Under the pieces are notes generated by a model. It did no database searches, was not told the origin of the DNA, and saw only the letters and a program-made list of their open reading frames with translations. The position numbers were made by a program, and so were the translations under genes. DNA of 64,000 nt from Plasmopara viticola (lineage: Eukaryota; Oomycota; Peronosporomycetes; Peronosporales; Peronosporaceae), in NCBI GenBank assembly GCA_001695595.3, contig MBPM02000006.1, positions 1,178,001-1,242,000 of the forward strand, written 5' to 3'. Position 1 is the first letter of the stretch, and each line of letters opens with the position of its first letter. Shown in pieces: positions 26,291-36,742 of the stretch.

Positions 26291-26651
26291 GGCTATGTGA
26301 ATACAAAATTTAAAGGATGAAATTGTGAAATGAATGATTGGAACGTCGAACGAAATGTCTGAATACTATTCGACTTACAAATTATCCAAAAATTGAATAA
26401 GATATTATTTTTTTTATCGTCGAAAGAACGCTCACCTGAATCATGCCGCATTCGGCGGTCGATCTCGGAAACATCTTTTCTATTGCGACTTGCTCGACAG
26501 AATGATATTAGGCCCGGGCAGAATGTATGAATAGAATTAAAGTCGTGTTCAGAGCAAGAAAATGTAAGCTTAAGTTCTGCTGCTTCGAATGAAACAGTCA
26601 ATGTCTCAATGTGGCCAACTTTAACTGACGCGGGTAAAAATATTTAATGTC

Positions 26652-29600
26652 ATGGACACGAGCAGTCCAGAGTTTCAAGAGGCACTTCAAGACCATGCAC
26701 GAAGCCTTGGCGTCGATTTAGATTTGGAGGAATACTTGCTTCCTCTAGTGCAAGAGGCCTTGCTCGCTGAGCTTCCTCCAGACTGGGAACAAGGAGAGAC
26801 AGAGGACGGTACGCTTTATTACTTTAATTCAAGCACAGAAGAGAGTATTTGGGAACATCCGTTGGATGCACATTATCGAGAGCTCGTGAAGGTCCAAAAA
26901 GAACAACATGCCGCTATTGCAACTGTGAGTCCGCTTGAGGCATTTGACAAAGTTGCAGTGAGTGAGCACAAGAACGTTGCTCTGATAGCTAGCCACGCTG
27001 ATATCTACAGCTTTGACGACATCAGTGACGAAGAAACGCAGACTTCCACCGTGGCTACAGTCTCAAACAAGTCTCACGATGTGATTGCTAAGCCAGCGCA
27101 AACAAACAAAGATAGTGGTTCGACTTTGAGCTTAAAAACACTACCAACGTCAACGGTCGCTACCGGTTTTGGTCGTGACCGGTCTTGGCTACTCGATAGC
27201 GATGACGACGAGGCTATAATTGATATTGAAGCGACACCAACCGCATCGAAGGCACTAGAGCAGGATGCAACAGGCTTACAGTCGGTCGACGCTTCTGAAT
27301 TGACACACGTGGCATCGAGTAGCCGACAATCGGGTCCCTTGCGATCGTCTGATGACCCTCCATCAAATGCTGCTACAAATGCGATGAACCAAACTACAAG
27401 AAGCCAATTTGCATCAATTGAGCCGAAGAGTAAGTCCAAGTGGTCGGAACCTCCAGCATTAAACATTGAAAGACCGCGAGTCTACGATGTACCACCTCAG
27501 ACTGCATCACCTTCGTTGTCACCTTCGAAAGCAGCGATGGAACAGCTTGAAAAGAAATTGATGGCTGCCACGAGTGCCTTGGAAAGCGAGCGCGATGCGC
27601 ACACTGAGACGACTAGAAAACTTGAGACGGCCCAACAAGAAGCTAGGGAAAGTAATTATCGGAAAATGAAAGTCAATGAGGTTAAGTCGAAATTGACACA
27701 ACAGGAGACGGCAGCTTCAACTCGTGAGAAGCAACAGCTCGACAAAGTGACAGAGCTGGAACGCAATGCGTTGGAACGAGAAAGAGAGCAGGAGAAGACG
27801 ATTGCCACGCTTAAAGCTGAGAACGCGCAACTCGTGCAACAGCAAGACCAAACTTTGAGCGAACAGATGGAGAGCATCCAGAAGGAAAAAATGCAAACTC
27901 GAGCTTCTCTGGCGCGCAAAGACGCAGAAGTCGAGCAGCTTCAACAGTGTCTCTTAGAGCAAAAAGAAGACATGGCACGAGCCTTAGCAAATCATGAAAC
28001 GATCCAATTAGAGTTGCAACAGAAAATCAACGATTACAGCGAAGCAGCCGAAGTGACAAGTCGGGAGTATACGACGGAGGTGGCAACTCTGCGTGAAGAG
28101 TTGGCAAAACTCACGCAGGAGCATCATACTGGTAATGTCGATCAGGCTTTTAAGTGCGCGCAACTGGAGAAGCATAATGGGGAATTGATTAAGGAACAAG
28201 AGATCAAGTCTGATCAGTTGGAACTGTTAAGACGAGAGTGTCTTTCTTTAAAAAGTGATCAAGCTGCGAAAGCTGAGGAAGTGGAAAGGATGCAAAGGTT
28301 AATGCTTCAGCAGAAAGAGTGGGCACATCAGATGGAAGAGAAGACTCGTTTGTTGCAGATTGACGTCGTTCGTCTCGATCAAGAAAGCGTCGAGGTAACG
28401 AGAAAAAACGAGGCATTGAACCAAGAGGTAGAAGAGAAGAGAGTAGAAATAGCTACGGTAGCGACTTGTTTCAAGAAGAGTCAAGACGAGCTCTCTCGTG
28501 TCCAGACACTGCTCCAAAAGGCCTATGAAGATAATCAAAGTATCAACGCGAAGGCTGACAACTACCGACATCAAGTCGTGCTGGAGCAAGAACGTGTACG
28601 AGCTGAAGCAGAAGCGCAGGCGCAATCTCGTCTTGAAAAGCTTCAGACTCGATTCAATGTGCAAGTAGACGAGCAGAATCACGTGAGGTTCAAGCTGCAG
28701 TCTGAAGTGGCGGAACTCAAAGCTGCTTTGCTTTCTGTTCAGACGCAAGAAGTGAAGCCACTTGAGCAACATCGTGACCAGCTACAGCACGAAGTCGATC
28801 AATATATGGAGCGGGTGTCAGTTCTTGAAAAAGAAGTGAGCTGTGCTAAGAAAGCGACGTCACAACAGACAGATCGTATGTCTCAACTCGAGGGTGACCT
28901 AGACGTGCTTGGACGTCGGGAACAGCAGCATAAAGCACAGGTCGAAGCTCTGTCTACCGCGAAACATACTGCCGAGAAGCAGATTGCAGCGTTGCAAGAC
29001 GAGTTGATCGTTGTCCAACACGATAAACGAGTTGATTGTGACCGGCTGACTTTTCGCGTCCGGGATTTAGAGAGTCAAGTGACTCAAAAGGATTACGAAG
29101 TCAAACGACTGGAAGAGCAATTTACCAAGGCAGAAACGTGGCGAGCAAAAGAAGCAGCGCGTGTGGAGAAGCGCGATGCCCAACTGCTGGAGGTACGAGA
29201 GCAATTGACGGCACTCCAAACGCGTCAAGTTGAGGCGGAAAACAGTACTGAAATACGTGAATTGCGGGCGACTAAAGAGCAAATAGAAGTCCAAAACCAG
29301 CAACTGAAACGGGACTTATGTGAGGAACGGGACATTCGGAAACGGGACGAATTGCGACGGACAGAGGAAGTGCAACGAATGCAACAAGCAATGGAGTGGC
29401 AATTGCCTCAATTGGCCCAAGCTTGTGTTGCACGATCGAGTGACGAGTGGGCACAAAAGTGTCGTGCGGTGGCAAAGAAACTTCGCGAGGACTTTCATCT
29501 ATCCGCTCTGAAGGAGCGTACAGAGCTGGTGGCACGAGAGCGACAAGCACACGAAGCATGTGAGCAAGTGGAGCAGAAATTAAAGATGGCAAGTGCCGAA

Positions 29601-30263
29601 AATGAGTTTTTCCGGCGTGAAATTGGACGATTGGAGGATAATAACAAGATGTTGCTGGAACAATTGCACACGATCCGCCTTTACTTAACCCAACGATCGA
29701 TGCCAAGTGTGTCACCTCCTTTAAGTACCATGCCACTATCTGTTCCACCAAGCGCTTCGACGTCAGTGAACGTTAGTGACATGTGCCGAGTTAACCAGCT
29801 TCATGCCCAACTCGGCATTTTGCATGCGCAATTTCAGCAACTTTTTGCTTCGAATGAGCAACGACAGAAGTCAGTGTCGTTTTCACCAACCGATCGCTTT
29901 GAGATTCCAAGTTCGCCAACTGCTTCAGATGCTAGAGCTTCTACAAGGTGTAAGGTTTCGGCGACTAAGGAAGACCAGATGAAGTGGAAGCAAGAGGAAG
30001 CTGCTAAGCGACTTGCTCTGGACGCACTGATGGAGCAGAAGCTTTGCACCTTGTATAATGCAACAACGCCGTCTGCACTGCAACGACAGCAAGAGGAGCT
30101 GCTAACGACACTCGAGTCGCTGAATGCGCCTCAATCACAATGGTTGCCGTTTCAGTCGCCAGGACTCGGGTCACTCATCCACGTGAACGAAGAGACGAAA
30201 AGAACTGGCCCGCAGTCGACGTTATGGTACCAGCAGGACTACTGGCGCACGAAGTACCAATAA
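26652..30263 (+). CDS. CEP164-like WW-domain coiled-coil protein (basal body)
   Basis: A single 1203-codon frame. Residues 1-40 form an acidic helical lead, and residues 41-70 are a WW domain (LPPDWEQ, then YYFN, ending WEHP; W45, W67, P70), followed by HYRELV. This head matches the N-terminus of CEP164, the distal-appendage protein that docks centrioles to the membrane and recruits TTBK2 for cilium formation. A low-complexity Ser/Thr/Asp-rich part (about 90-280) includes DRSWLLDSDDDE. From about 285 to 1030 the protein is almost pure heptad coiled coil rich in Glu, Gln, Lys and Arg. The C-terminal 170 residues are less regular and end near YWRTKYQ. The ATG at 26652 is the first in frame and sits just ahead of the conserved head. 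No intron is apparent. The assignment rests on the WW-plus-HYREL head and overall layout; other WW/coiled-coil proteins remain possible. Confidence 0.8.
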   Translation: MDTSSPEFQEALQDHARSLGVDLDLEEYLLPLVQEALLAELPPDWEQGETEDGTLYYFNSSTEESIWEHPLDAHYRELVKVQKEQHAAIATVSPLEAFDKVAVSEHKNVALIASHADIYSFDDISDEETQTSTVATVSNKSHDVIAKPAQTNKDSGSTLSLKTLPTSTVATGFGRDRSWLLDSDDDEAIIDIEATPTASKALEQDATGLQSVDASELTHVASSSRQSGPLRSSDDPPSNAATNAMNQTTRSQFASIEPKSKSKWSEPPALNIERPRVYDVPPQTASPSLSPSKAAMEQLEKKLMAATSALESERDAHTETTRKLETAQQEARESNYRKMKVNEVKSKLTQQETAASTREKQQLDKVTELERNALEREREQEKTIATLKAENAQLVQQQDQTLSEQMESIQKEKMQTRASLARKDAEVEQLQQCLLEQKEDMARALANHETIQLELQQKINDYSEAAEVTSREYTTEVATLREELAKLTQEHHTGNVDQAFKCAQLEKHNGELIKEQEIKSDQLELLRRECLSLKSDQAAKAEEVERMQRLMLQQKEWAHQMEEKTRLLQIDVVRLDQESVEVTRKNEALNQEVEEKRVEIATVATCFKKSQDELSRVQTLLQKAYEDNQSINAKADNYRHQVVLEQERVRAEAEAQAQSRLEKLQTRFNVQVDEQNHVRFKLQSEVAELKAALLSVQTQEVKPLEQHRDQLQHEVDQYMERVSVLEKEVSCAKKATSQQTDRMSQLEGDLDVLGRREQQHKAQVEALSTAKHTAEKQIAALQDELIVVQHDKRVDCDRLTFRVRDLESQVTQKDYEVKRLEEQFTKAETWRAKEAARVEKRDAQLLEVREQLTALQTRQVEAENSTEIRELRATKEQIEVQNQQLKRDLCEERDIRKRDELRRTEEVQRMQQAMEWQLPQLAQACVARSSDEWAQKCRAVAKKLREDFHLSALKERTELVARERQAHEACEQVEQKLKMASAENEFFRREIGRLEDNNKMLLEQLHTIRLYLTQRSMPSVSPPLSTMPLSVPPSASTSVNVSDMCRVNQLHAQLGILHAQFQQLFASNEQRQKSVSFSPTDRFEIPSSPTASDARASTRCKVSATKEDQMKWKQEEAAKRLALDALMEQKLCTLYNATTPSALQRQQEELLTTLESLNAPQSQWLPFQSPGLGSLIHVNEETKRTGPQSTLWYQQDYWRTKYQ

Positions 30264-30734
30264 AGTGGCACATACCTGTCTTTGGGAGTTTCCTCTTCGT
30301 TTTTTTTTATCAATAGAACGAACGCAGTTGACTGAGCAAAGTGAATTGGCAGTCTTGGTGGTGGCCTTCACTAGCATTTCATTGGGATTGGTAGCGATAG
30401 ATATATTCATTTACAAGTAGCTAGCTTGACAATAGCAATAAAGAATGATGAAAACATCTCGGTTGCCGACCTCCAGAAAAGTTTGCGGGTAACACAATTG
30501 AAGTAGATACTATGGTCGTCCAGAGCTTGTGGAGCTCGACATTTCTTCTCACTCCCTTTACCACCAGTTGAGGGTTCAGAGTTTGCTCACCTGTAACAGT
30601 CTTTAGTAAGAGAAAGTAGCTCACTGCAATGCGTTATAAATCTTCTTATTTACAGCGTGCGACGAAACGTACATGGCGTAACGGAAGGAGGCAGGAAGCC
30701 TCTTGATGTTCGCACGTCTTGAGCTGTCGACAGT
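30264..30734. other. Intergenic spacer, CEP164-like to KRE6-like
   Basis: About 470 bp between two genes on the same strand. AATAAA overlaps the upstream stop codon (30259-30264), followed by a T-rich run at about 30300-30308. No further gene is seen. Confidence 0.5.
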
Positions 30735-30741
30735 TCATTTT
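30735..30741 (+). promoter_or_regulatory. Oomycete-type initiator motif upstream of KRE6-like gene
   Basis: TCATTTT followed by CAATCC lies about 40 bases ahead of the ATG at 30777. It fits the known oomycete core promoter initiator (TCAYTTY) at the expected distance. This is a motif match only; the transcription start has not been shown. Confidence 0.45.
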
Positions 30742-30776
30742 CAATCCAGCCAGCCACCACGAGGTTGATCGACAAG

Positions 30777-32951
30777 ATGCCTTCTTGGAGGCTACTTTCG
30801 AGCGCACCTTTATTTTTTGGCACAAATTTTGCCACTGCAGAACGTGCAGATCATATGGTTTCGTCTCGTTCGGGGGTGAGACCGTGGGTGGACGTTGATA
30901 CACCCATTGAAGCTTTCAATATCACGTCGTCGCGTGGAGAGACGTGGATGCTTGTGATGAGTGATGAGTTCAATGTCCCTGGACGTACATTCACCCCCGG
31001 TTCTGACCATATGTGGACAGCACTAGAAATGCCCGACGGTGTCAATGCTGCACTCGAGTATTACAGTTTCAATATGACGGATACCGTCACTGAGGCAGAC
31101 GGTCGTGGGGTGTTTCGAATCAAAATCATGGAGGAAGACAACATTTCGTACACGGTCTGGAACACGTACGCGAAACCTGCGGCGTTTGAGACGCACACGA
31201 TGTATTACCGATCGGGCATGTTGCAATCGTGGAACAAGTTTTGTTTTCAAGGCGGCGGGATGGAGGTCGTTGCCCAATTGCCAGCTACAACGAGCTCGAG
31301 TAACCCTGACATGGGCAACGATAAGAATCGAGTAAAGAGTAGTGCTTTCTACCCTACGTGGCCTGGAATTTGGTTATTAGGAAATTTGGGAAGAGCTCTA
31401 TTTTCTCAATCGACGAATCGAATGTGGCCGTGGAGTTACAATGAGTGCAATGAGAAGCTGAAAGGTAGTCAACGGATCAGCGCATGTGACGGAAGTCCAG
31501 GCTACGGATTGAACTCGCATCAAGGACGAGGAGCTCCTGAGATTGATTTGCTAGAAGGAGGCGGGCTCGCGATCTCGTCGAGTATTCAAGTTGCACCAGG
31601 AATGCCAGATCAATTCCGTCTCATTTCACCGACGAACGATACGAGTAACTATTGCGTCTTTGGGGGTCAGTGTTCCACACCTGGTGCCAATTTTCCAGGA
31701 ATTCCAGCGACAACTTATGCTGCTCGAGGGCACAAGAGTTGGTACCAAGGACTGCGGTACGCTTCGAATACGCTGTGTAACCCCGTTGATAGTCAAGTGC
31801 AAGATCCACAGACGGTCATTGCTAATGCAAAGAGAGGCATTACGAGTAACACGTGCCAAGGTGTCAACACGTGTCCAGCCTCGCGTGATGGATATTCTGA
31901 TCTTAGTTTAATAGATGGACAAGGGTCAAAGTATTGGGGCATTAATGATGATGGTGGTTGCATGCCCGTTATAAACGGTTACTCTGGCGCCTTCTTGTGT
32001 GACCCTGATAGCTCAAACCCCAAATGTTCGGCTCCACTAGGGGCGGAAGAGTTAAAGCGCGACCTTATGGAACCGTTCGAGTATCAAATGGATGCGCTTT
32101 CGGCGAATTGGCCCGTTCAGCTCGGTGTCTACACAAGTTACGTAAAGTACCAGTTGGAATGGGTTACAGGCTCGAAAGGGTACATTCGCTGGTTGGTCGA
32201 AGATATTGTGATTTTTGAAATTCCAGCCGACGCGGTCGAGAACGTACCCCAAGATGGTACCATGTCGAATCCCAAGAAGATTATGGTGGAAGAACCCATG
32301 TACATTATTTTTAACGTTGCGCTTTCAGTAAGTTGGGGGGCAATGCCACCAAATCCAGGATCGCCGTGTCGTGGAGACGGCACGAACGCGGAGCACAATG
32401 CCGTTTGTGAGGGGTTTCCCATGTACATGAAGATTGACCACATTCGACTCTACCAAGATTTGTCCTCGACCTCAAACATGTCTATTGGATGTGATCCATC
32501 GAGTCATCCGACGAAAGAATGGATTGAAAAGCACCTTGAAGAGTACGAAACGCCGGAAAACAAGTGGGTGAACGTCCACGGTGGCGCGAATTGCAAGACA
32601 GATCTCGACTGTACCGTGAGGACGTCTAATATTTGGACGGGGAAATGTACCAAAAAAGGTCGCTGCAGTTGTGGTCTATCGGGCGCGTGGGGAGGTCCAC
32701 GATGCACATTGCCACTGGCCAATAATGTCAATGGGGAGGGGTTTGGTCCCCCTTTAGTGCTTTCAATCCCGATTGGTCTGGCGATCAACGCAATCTTGAT
32801 CTTTGTCGCTTATCAACTCAGCAAGAAACATATTAAGAAGACGATGAGAGGATCTGGGGTTCATCGACCAACGATTCGTGCAAAACTTAACTTGGACGCC
32901 ATTGTGCCAACGATTGGTGGCCTTAACATTTCGGAAAAAGAAATTGTATAG
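30777..32951 (+). CDS. KRE6/SKN1-like beta-glucan synthesis-associated protein (GH16 fold)
   Basis: 724 codons. Proteins of this family act in the secretory path or at the membrane in making or remodelling beta-1,6/1,3-glucan of the wall. The GH16-type domain begins around MSDEFNVPGR and includes the long WPGIWLLGNLGRA block. The catalytic signature is in APEIDLLEGGG (ExDxxE with E255, D257, E260). The ending of the domain, MKIDHIRLYQD, is also typical. Residues about 605-643 form a Cys-rich EGF-like module (CKTDLDC to CGLSGAWGGPRC), followed by one membrane helix at about 659-682 (LSIPIGLAINAILIFVAY) and a short basic tail. Yeast Kre6/Skn1 instead carry their membrane anchor at the N-terminus. 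I chose ATG 30777, since the in-frame codon at 30765 is TTG; a weak secretion signal then follows (MPSWRLLSSAPLFFG). Confidence 0.9.
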   Translation: MPSWRLLSSAPLFFGTNFATAERADHMVSSRSGVRPWVDVDTPIEAFNITSSRGETWMLVMSDEFNVPGRTFTPGSDHMWTALEMPDGVNAALEYYSFNMTDTVTEADGRGVFRIKIMEEDNISYTVWNTYAKPAAFETHTMYYRSGMLQSWNKFCFQGGGMEVVAQLPATTSSSNPDMGNDKNRVKSSAFYPTWPGIWLLGNLGRALFSQSTNRMWPWSYNECNEKLKGSQRISACDGSPGYGLNSHQGRGAPEIDLLEGGGLAISSSIQVAPGMPDQFRLISPTNDTSNYCVFGGQCSTPGANFPGIPATTYAARGHKSWYQGLRYASNTLCNPVDSQVQDPQTVIANAKRGITSNTCQGVNTCPASRDGYSDLSLIDGQGSKYWGINDDGGCMPVINGYSGAFLCDPDSSNPKCSAPLGAEELKRDLMEPFEYQMDALSANWPVQLGVYTSYVKYQLEWVTGSKGYIRWLVEDIVIFEIPADAVENVPQDGTMSNPKKIMVEEPMYIIFNVALSVSWGAMPPNPGSPCRGDGTNAEHNAVCEGFPMYMKIDHIRLYQDLSSTSNMSIGCDPSSHPTKEWIEKHLEEYETPENKWVNVHGGANCKTDLDCTVRTSNIWTGKCTKKGRCSCGLSGAWGGPRCTLPLANNVNGEGFGPPLVLSIPIGLAINAILIFVAYQLSKKHIKKTMRGSGVHRPTIRAKLNLDAIVPTIGGLNISEKEIV

Positions 32952-33554
32952 TACTTTTGACAATCAAACCACGTGAAGGAGGTGTGAAGTACCCCAGCAA
33001 TAATTGTATGTGCTATCGTTCGAGGGGTTTTAGCTTAGGAATATATTATGCTCTCTCGGGATTTGCGTAGTACGCCATTACTCTGAGTCGCCGTCGTGGA
33101 ATGTACCCGACAGAATCTTCTCTTCCTTTCCTTGTTCTTGACTACGGTGATCAATACATTATTGTGATAGAAATCTATGGTGCATTTATACAAACAATGC
33201 GTGCAAAACGTACCTCGACAGTTTTGGTATAGTCACATTATTATCCAATTGATTCGTCGATTGCGCTTTTTCTCGATCGATAGTTGGTGCAAATTCGCGA
33301 TCCGATCCGGAAAATAGCGTCTACAATAATTGTTACAACAACAATCGGTCGTGATCTCATCACCAGCAACGACGAAAGAAATGTCTTACCTGAGCAACCG
33401 GACTCAAAATTGGAGCCTGGACGAACGGATTTTCCGTCCCGCTGTTGCCAATCGAACCTTGCAACGCGTTCCACGTTGGCTGACGCACAATAATTGCCGG
33501 TTTTTCTGTAAAATTCGCCAAATAGTGAACACTCTCGCTACCTCACAACAAGAG
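32952..33554. other. Convergent intergenic spacer
   Basis: About 600 bp between the 3' ends of the KRE6-like gene (+) and TAF8 (-). It presumably holds both 3' UTRs; no additional gene is seen. Confidence 0.5.
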
Positions 33555-34391
33555 TCACGCGGCAACCAACGTACTGGCAGTTACTGTCTGCAAACCATGC
33601 AATGATTGTCGCACTTGGGCTTTTTCACTGAGCAAGCCGAGTCTCTGCCGCTTAGTCTCTTGCTCTCTCTCCACGACCAATCGACTCTCCGAGCTATAAG
33701 TATGACGATTTGGCAAAGGAGGTAGGAAACTCGGCACGTGTGGAGGGAGACCTTCTCGTCGTCCAATTTTCGTCTGCTCGATTGTGTTTGCTGAAATGTC
33801 TCTCTTTTTTGCTGGAAACGCTGGCACATCCCGTGGAAATGGCCGCTTGGCTGTCTCCAACGTCTTCACTAGATCCATCAATTCCACTGGCGCGGGCTCC
33901 AAATCCTGCAATGCTTGGACGACATCCGTCGCTTTGGGTTGCGCACGTCCTGCTAATTCGGCAATTTCTTTAGTTTGCACACCAATGCGCTGAATGTCTA
34001 GTCACGCCAAGATGGACAGGAGACTGAGTTAGTACTGAGTTAGTACAGAGACCCAATACTACGAGTAAGACCCACATTTCGCCAAGATTTCCGCCAAGAC
34101 GTCTGCTGCGGATTTCTGTACAGCTGTATAGCCCACACCGCGTGCAATGTGCGCCACACTCATTAGTGACAGGTTCCGCGCGAACAAATCACCGCTAGAT
34201 AAGCCTCCAGCGCTCCCGGATGCGTCGTCCGCCGCCTTTTTACTCATGATCACGCTCGTGCCATCTGAAACCGCGTGCGATGTCTTGCGTATCTCCTTCT
34301 TGTGATTGAAAGCCTGGGAGGAGACAGGACGCTGACCGGCTGGCGTCGGTGGTTTGGGCGCGAGAGGCGCGGAGGTCGGACTTTTAGGCAT
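33555..34391 (-). CDS. TAF8: TFIID subunit 8 (TAF8), two exons
   Basis: Exon 1 is 34391-34076 and exon 2 is 33997-33555, giving 252 residues. The N-terminal 75 residues are Pro/Ala/Ser-rich and disordered. Then comes the BTP-type histone fold (FARNLSLMSVAHIARGVGY, then ADVLAEILAKYIQRIGVQTK and AGRAQPKATDVVQAL), which in TAF8 pairs with TAF10 in the TFIID lobe. The conserved TAF8 C-terminal motif follows as PPHVPSFLPPLPNRHTYSSE, where human TAF8 has a similar PSHFPEFPDPHTY block. The splice restores the histone fold across the junction (LAK-Y-IQR). The human protein has a longer tail. The gene lies 211 bp downstream of the SDHA stop on the same strand and converges on the KRE6-like gene. Confidence 0.9.
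33998..34075 (-). other. Intron of TAF8 (78 bp)
   Basis: Donor GTGGGT at 34075 and acceptor CTAG ending at 33998, phase 1. Splicing joins T to AC (Tyr) and continues the histone fold without a break. The phase-2 donor one step later (GTCTTA) would put the second exon out of frame. Confidence 0.85.
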
Positions 34392-34602
34392 ACTAAAGTG
34401 GGCAAAGAAAGATAGCTCATGGTGCCCATTTTTGGGCTCATGTCCCTATTCTATTACGCTCATGTACCTATTCTCAAAGCTCCTTTTAAAATCGATATAA
34501 TTATGCAATCAATTTATTGTCACTGTGTATTCATTCTCCTCGATTAAAGTGGTGCATGCAGCCGTGTAGTATATCCGTCCATCCATTCACGCATACCACA
34601 GC

Positions 34603-36594
34603 TTAATACACACGCGCAAAGGGTGGAACGTGCTTGCATTCATTTTCGTCCAATGTCTGATCTTGCACAGCACGGTAAGCCACGTGCGTCTTGCCCTCTT
34701 CATCGTGATACGCAACAGTGTGCTTCATCCAATTTTCGTCGTCACGCTCTGTAAAGTCCTCGCGCGCATGAGCACCACGCGATTCCTTACGCGCTTCAGC
34801 TGCATGCATGGTACAGGCTGCACAAGCTAACAAATTACGCAGCTCGAGCGTCTCCATGAGGTCCGTATTCCAGATGAGCGAGCGGTCAGTGACCTTGATG
34901 TCGTTAAACTTGGGCACCACTTCATCGATCTTATCTTTTCCAGCCGCCAAAGACTCTTGCGTACGATACACGGCAGCATCCACCTGCATGGTCTTTTGCA
35001 TTTCCAGACGCAACTCAGCTGTGGGGATACTACCGTCAGCATGGAGCAGCTTGTCCACGTCTTCAATCGCCTTCAACCCGCCATCTCTCGGCATTGGACG
35101 CTTCTTTTCGCCAGGCTTTGTCATTTCAGCAATACGCAGAGCGCACGCACGGCCAAAGACCACGAGATCTAACAACGAGTTTGCGCCCAATCGATTTGCA
35201 CCGTGTACCGAAGCGCACCCAGCCTCTCCAGCAGCAAAGAGACCAGGTACAATCTTGTCCGAGTACAATTTGCTAGGATCCGGGAGACCATTCACGTCTG
35301 GCATCACCACTTCACCCCAGTGATTTGTAGCGATTCCACCCATGTTGTAATGCACGGTCGGCAGTACTGGAATGGGTTCCTTCGTAACGTCCACACCAGC
35401 AAAAATCGCCGCTGTTTCGGAGATACCAGGAAGACGTTCGTGTAACAATTCAGCCGGCAAGTGATCCAAATGCAGGTAGATGTGGTCCCGATTCTTGCCA
35501 ACTCCACGCCCTTCACGAATCTCCATCGTCATAGCACGCGATACAACGTCACGCGATGCCAAATCTTTGGCCGTAGGTGCGTATCGCTCCATGAATCGTT
35601 CCCCTTCCGAATTGCGCAAGATACCGCCTTCACCACGTGAGCCTTCGGTAATAAGGCACCCGGCACCGTAAATACCGGTGGGATGGAATTGTATAAACTC
35701 CGGGTCTTGTAGAGGGATACCGGCACGTAGGGCCATACCGGTCCCGTCGCCCGTACACGTGTGGGCCGATGTACACGAAAAGTACGCACGACCGTAGCCA
35801 CCCGTGGCCAAGACGGTATTGTTTGTGTGAAAGCGATGGAACGTCCCGTCCTCCATGTTAAACGCCATGACTCCCACGCACTCGCTGGCGTCATTCATAA
35901 TCAAATCCAATGCAAAGTACTCAATAAAGAACGACGTATCAAACGCCAGCGAGCGGCCGTAGAGTGTGTGCAGCATGGCGTGGCCTGTACGATCAGCGGC
36001 GCACGCTGTACGACGAGCCTGGCCACCTTTTCCAAACTCCAGACTCTGGCCACCAAATGGACGCTGATAGATCTTGCCTTCTTCCGTCCGAGAGAACGGG
36101 AGACCGAAACTCTCAAGCTCACGCACCGCCTCGGGAGCCTGTCAAAGGGTGTGAGAACGTCAACAAAGACTTCCTCTCTGCACAAACCGTACCTCTCTGC
36201 ACATATAATGAATGGCGTCTTGGTCTCCGAGCCAATCACTTCCTTTCACAGTGTCGTACATGTGCCACCGCCAGTCGTCCTTCGACATGTTACCAAGCGC
36301 TGCGTTGATCCCGCCTTGAGCTGCTACAGTGTGTGAACGCGTAGGAAAGAGCTTTGAGATACAAGCAGTCTTCAGTCCAGCCTCGGCGCAACCCATGGCT
36401 GCGCGTAGACCGGCACCACCGGCACCTACTACTACGGCGTCATATTCGTGGTCTATCACCGTGTACTTCGACGTCAGCGCTGACGTCTCGACACCGGCCA
36501 ACGGCTGCAAACTGCGCACGCCAAAGCTGCGTGTGGCAGCTGGACGAGTCAGCGCCTTGGCCACCGCGGGCTTCATTTTAACAGAGCGCAACAT
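34603..36594 (-). CDS. SDHA: Succinate dehydrogenase flavoprotein subunit, mitochondrial (complex II), two exons
   Basis: Exon 1 is 36594-36193 and exon 2 is 36138-34603, giving 645 residues, the usual SDHA length. It oxidises succinate to fumarate, passing electrons through covalent FAD to the iron-sulfur subunit in the inner mitochondrial membrane. The first 40 residues are Arg/Ala/Ser-rich with almost no acidic residues, a typical matrix-targeting peptide. The FAD-binding [13 protein letters not shown] is at 54-66. The flavin-linked His is H88 in [35 protein letters not shown] and [20 protein letters not shown] are family blocks, and the C-terminus ends in PPFARVY. Splicing restores [15 protein letters not shown] across the intron. 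ATG 36594 is the first in-frame start. Confidence 0.97.
36139..36192 (-). other. Intron of SDHA (54 bp)
   Basis: Donor GTACGG at 36192 and acceptor ACAG ending at 36139, phase 0. The intron carries stops in the read-through frame, and its removal restores a conserved SDHA block, so it is well supported. Confidence 0.93.
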
Positions 36595-36635
36595 GGGGAT
36601 ACGAAGTCACGAGCTTGGAATACTTTGCGCTTCTC

Positions 36636-36642
36636 GAAATGA
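36636..36642 (-). promoter_or_regulatory. Oomycete-type initiator motif upstream of SDHA
   Basis: On the minus strand the sequence reads TCATTTC, about 42 bases upstream of the SDHA ATG, matching the oomycete initiator consensus. Motif match only. Confidence 0.4.
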
Positions 36643-36742
36643 TGTGACTTGGCAGCCGCAAGTGAAAGAGCCTATACTGAAAGTGAGTATAATTGTTAAA
36701 ATTGGACAGCTAATTATTATGTATGAGCGGCTATATTAGACG

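Noticed and set aside
30765..30776. An extra four codons before ATG 30777 of the KRE6-like gene
   Set aside because: The codon at 30765 is TTG, not ATG. The first ATG after the initiator-like motif is 30777.
34250..34441. A minus-strand frame overlapping the TAF8 start
   Set aside because: It is out of frame with the histone-fold protein and has no domain; a shadow frame.
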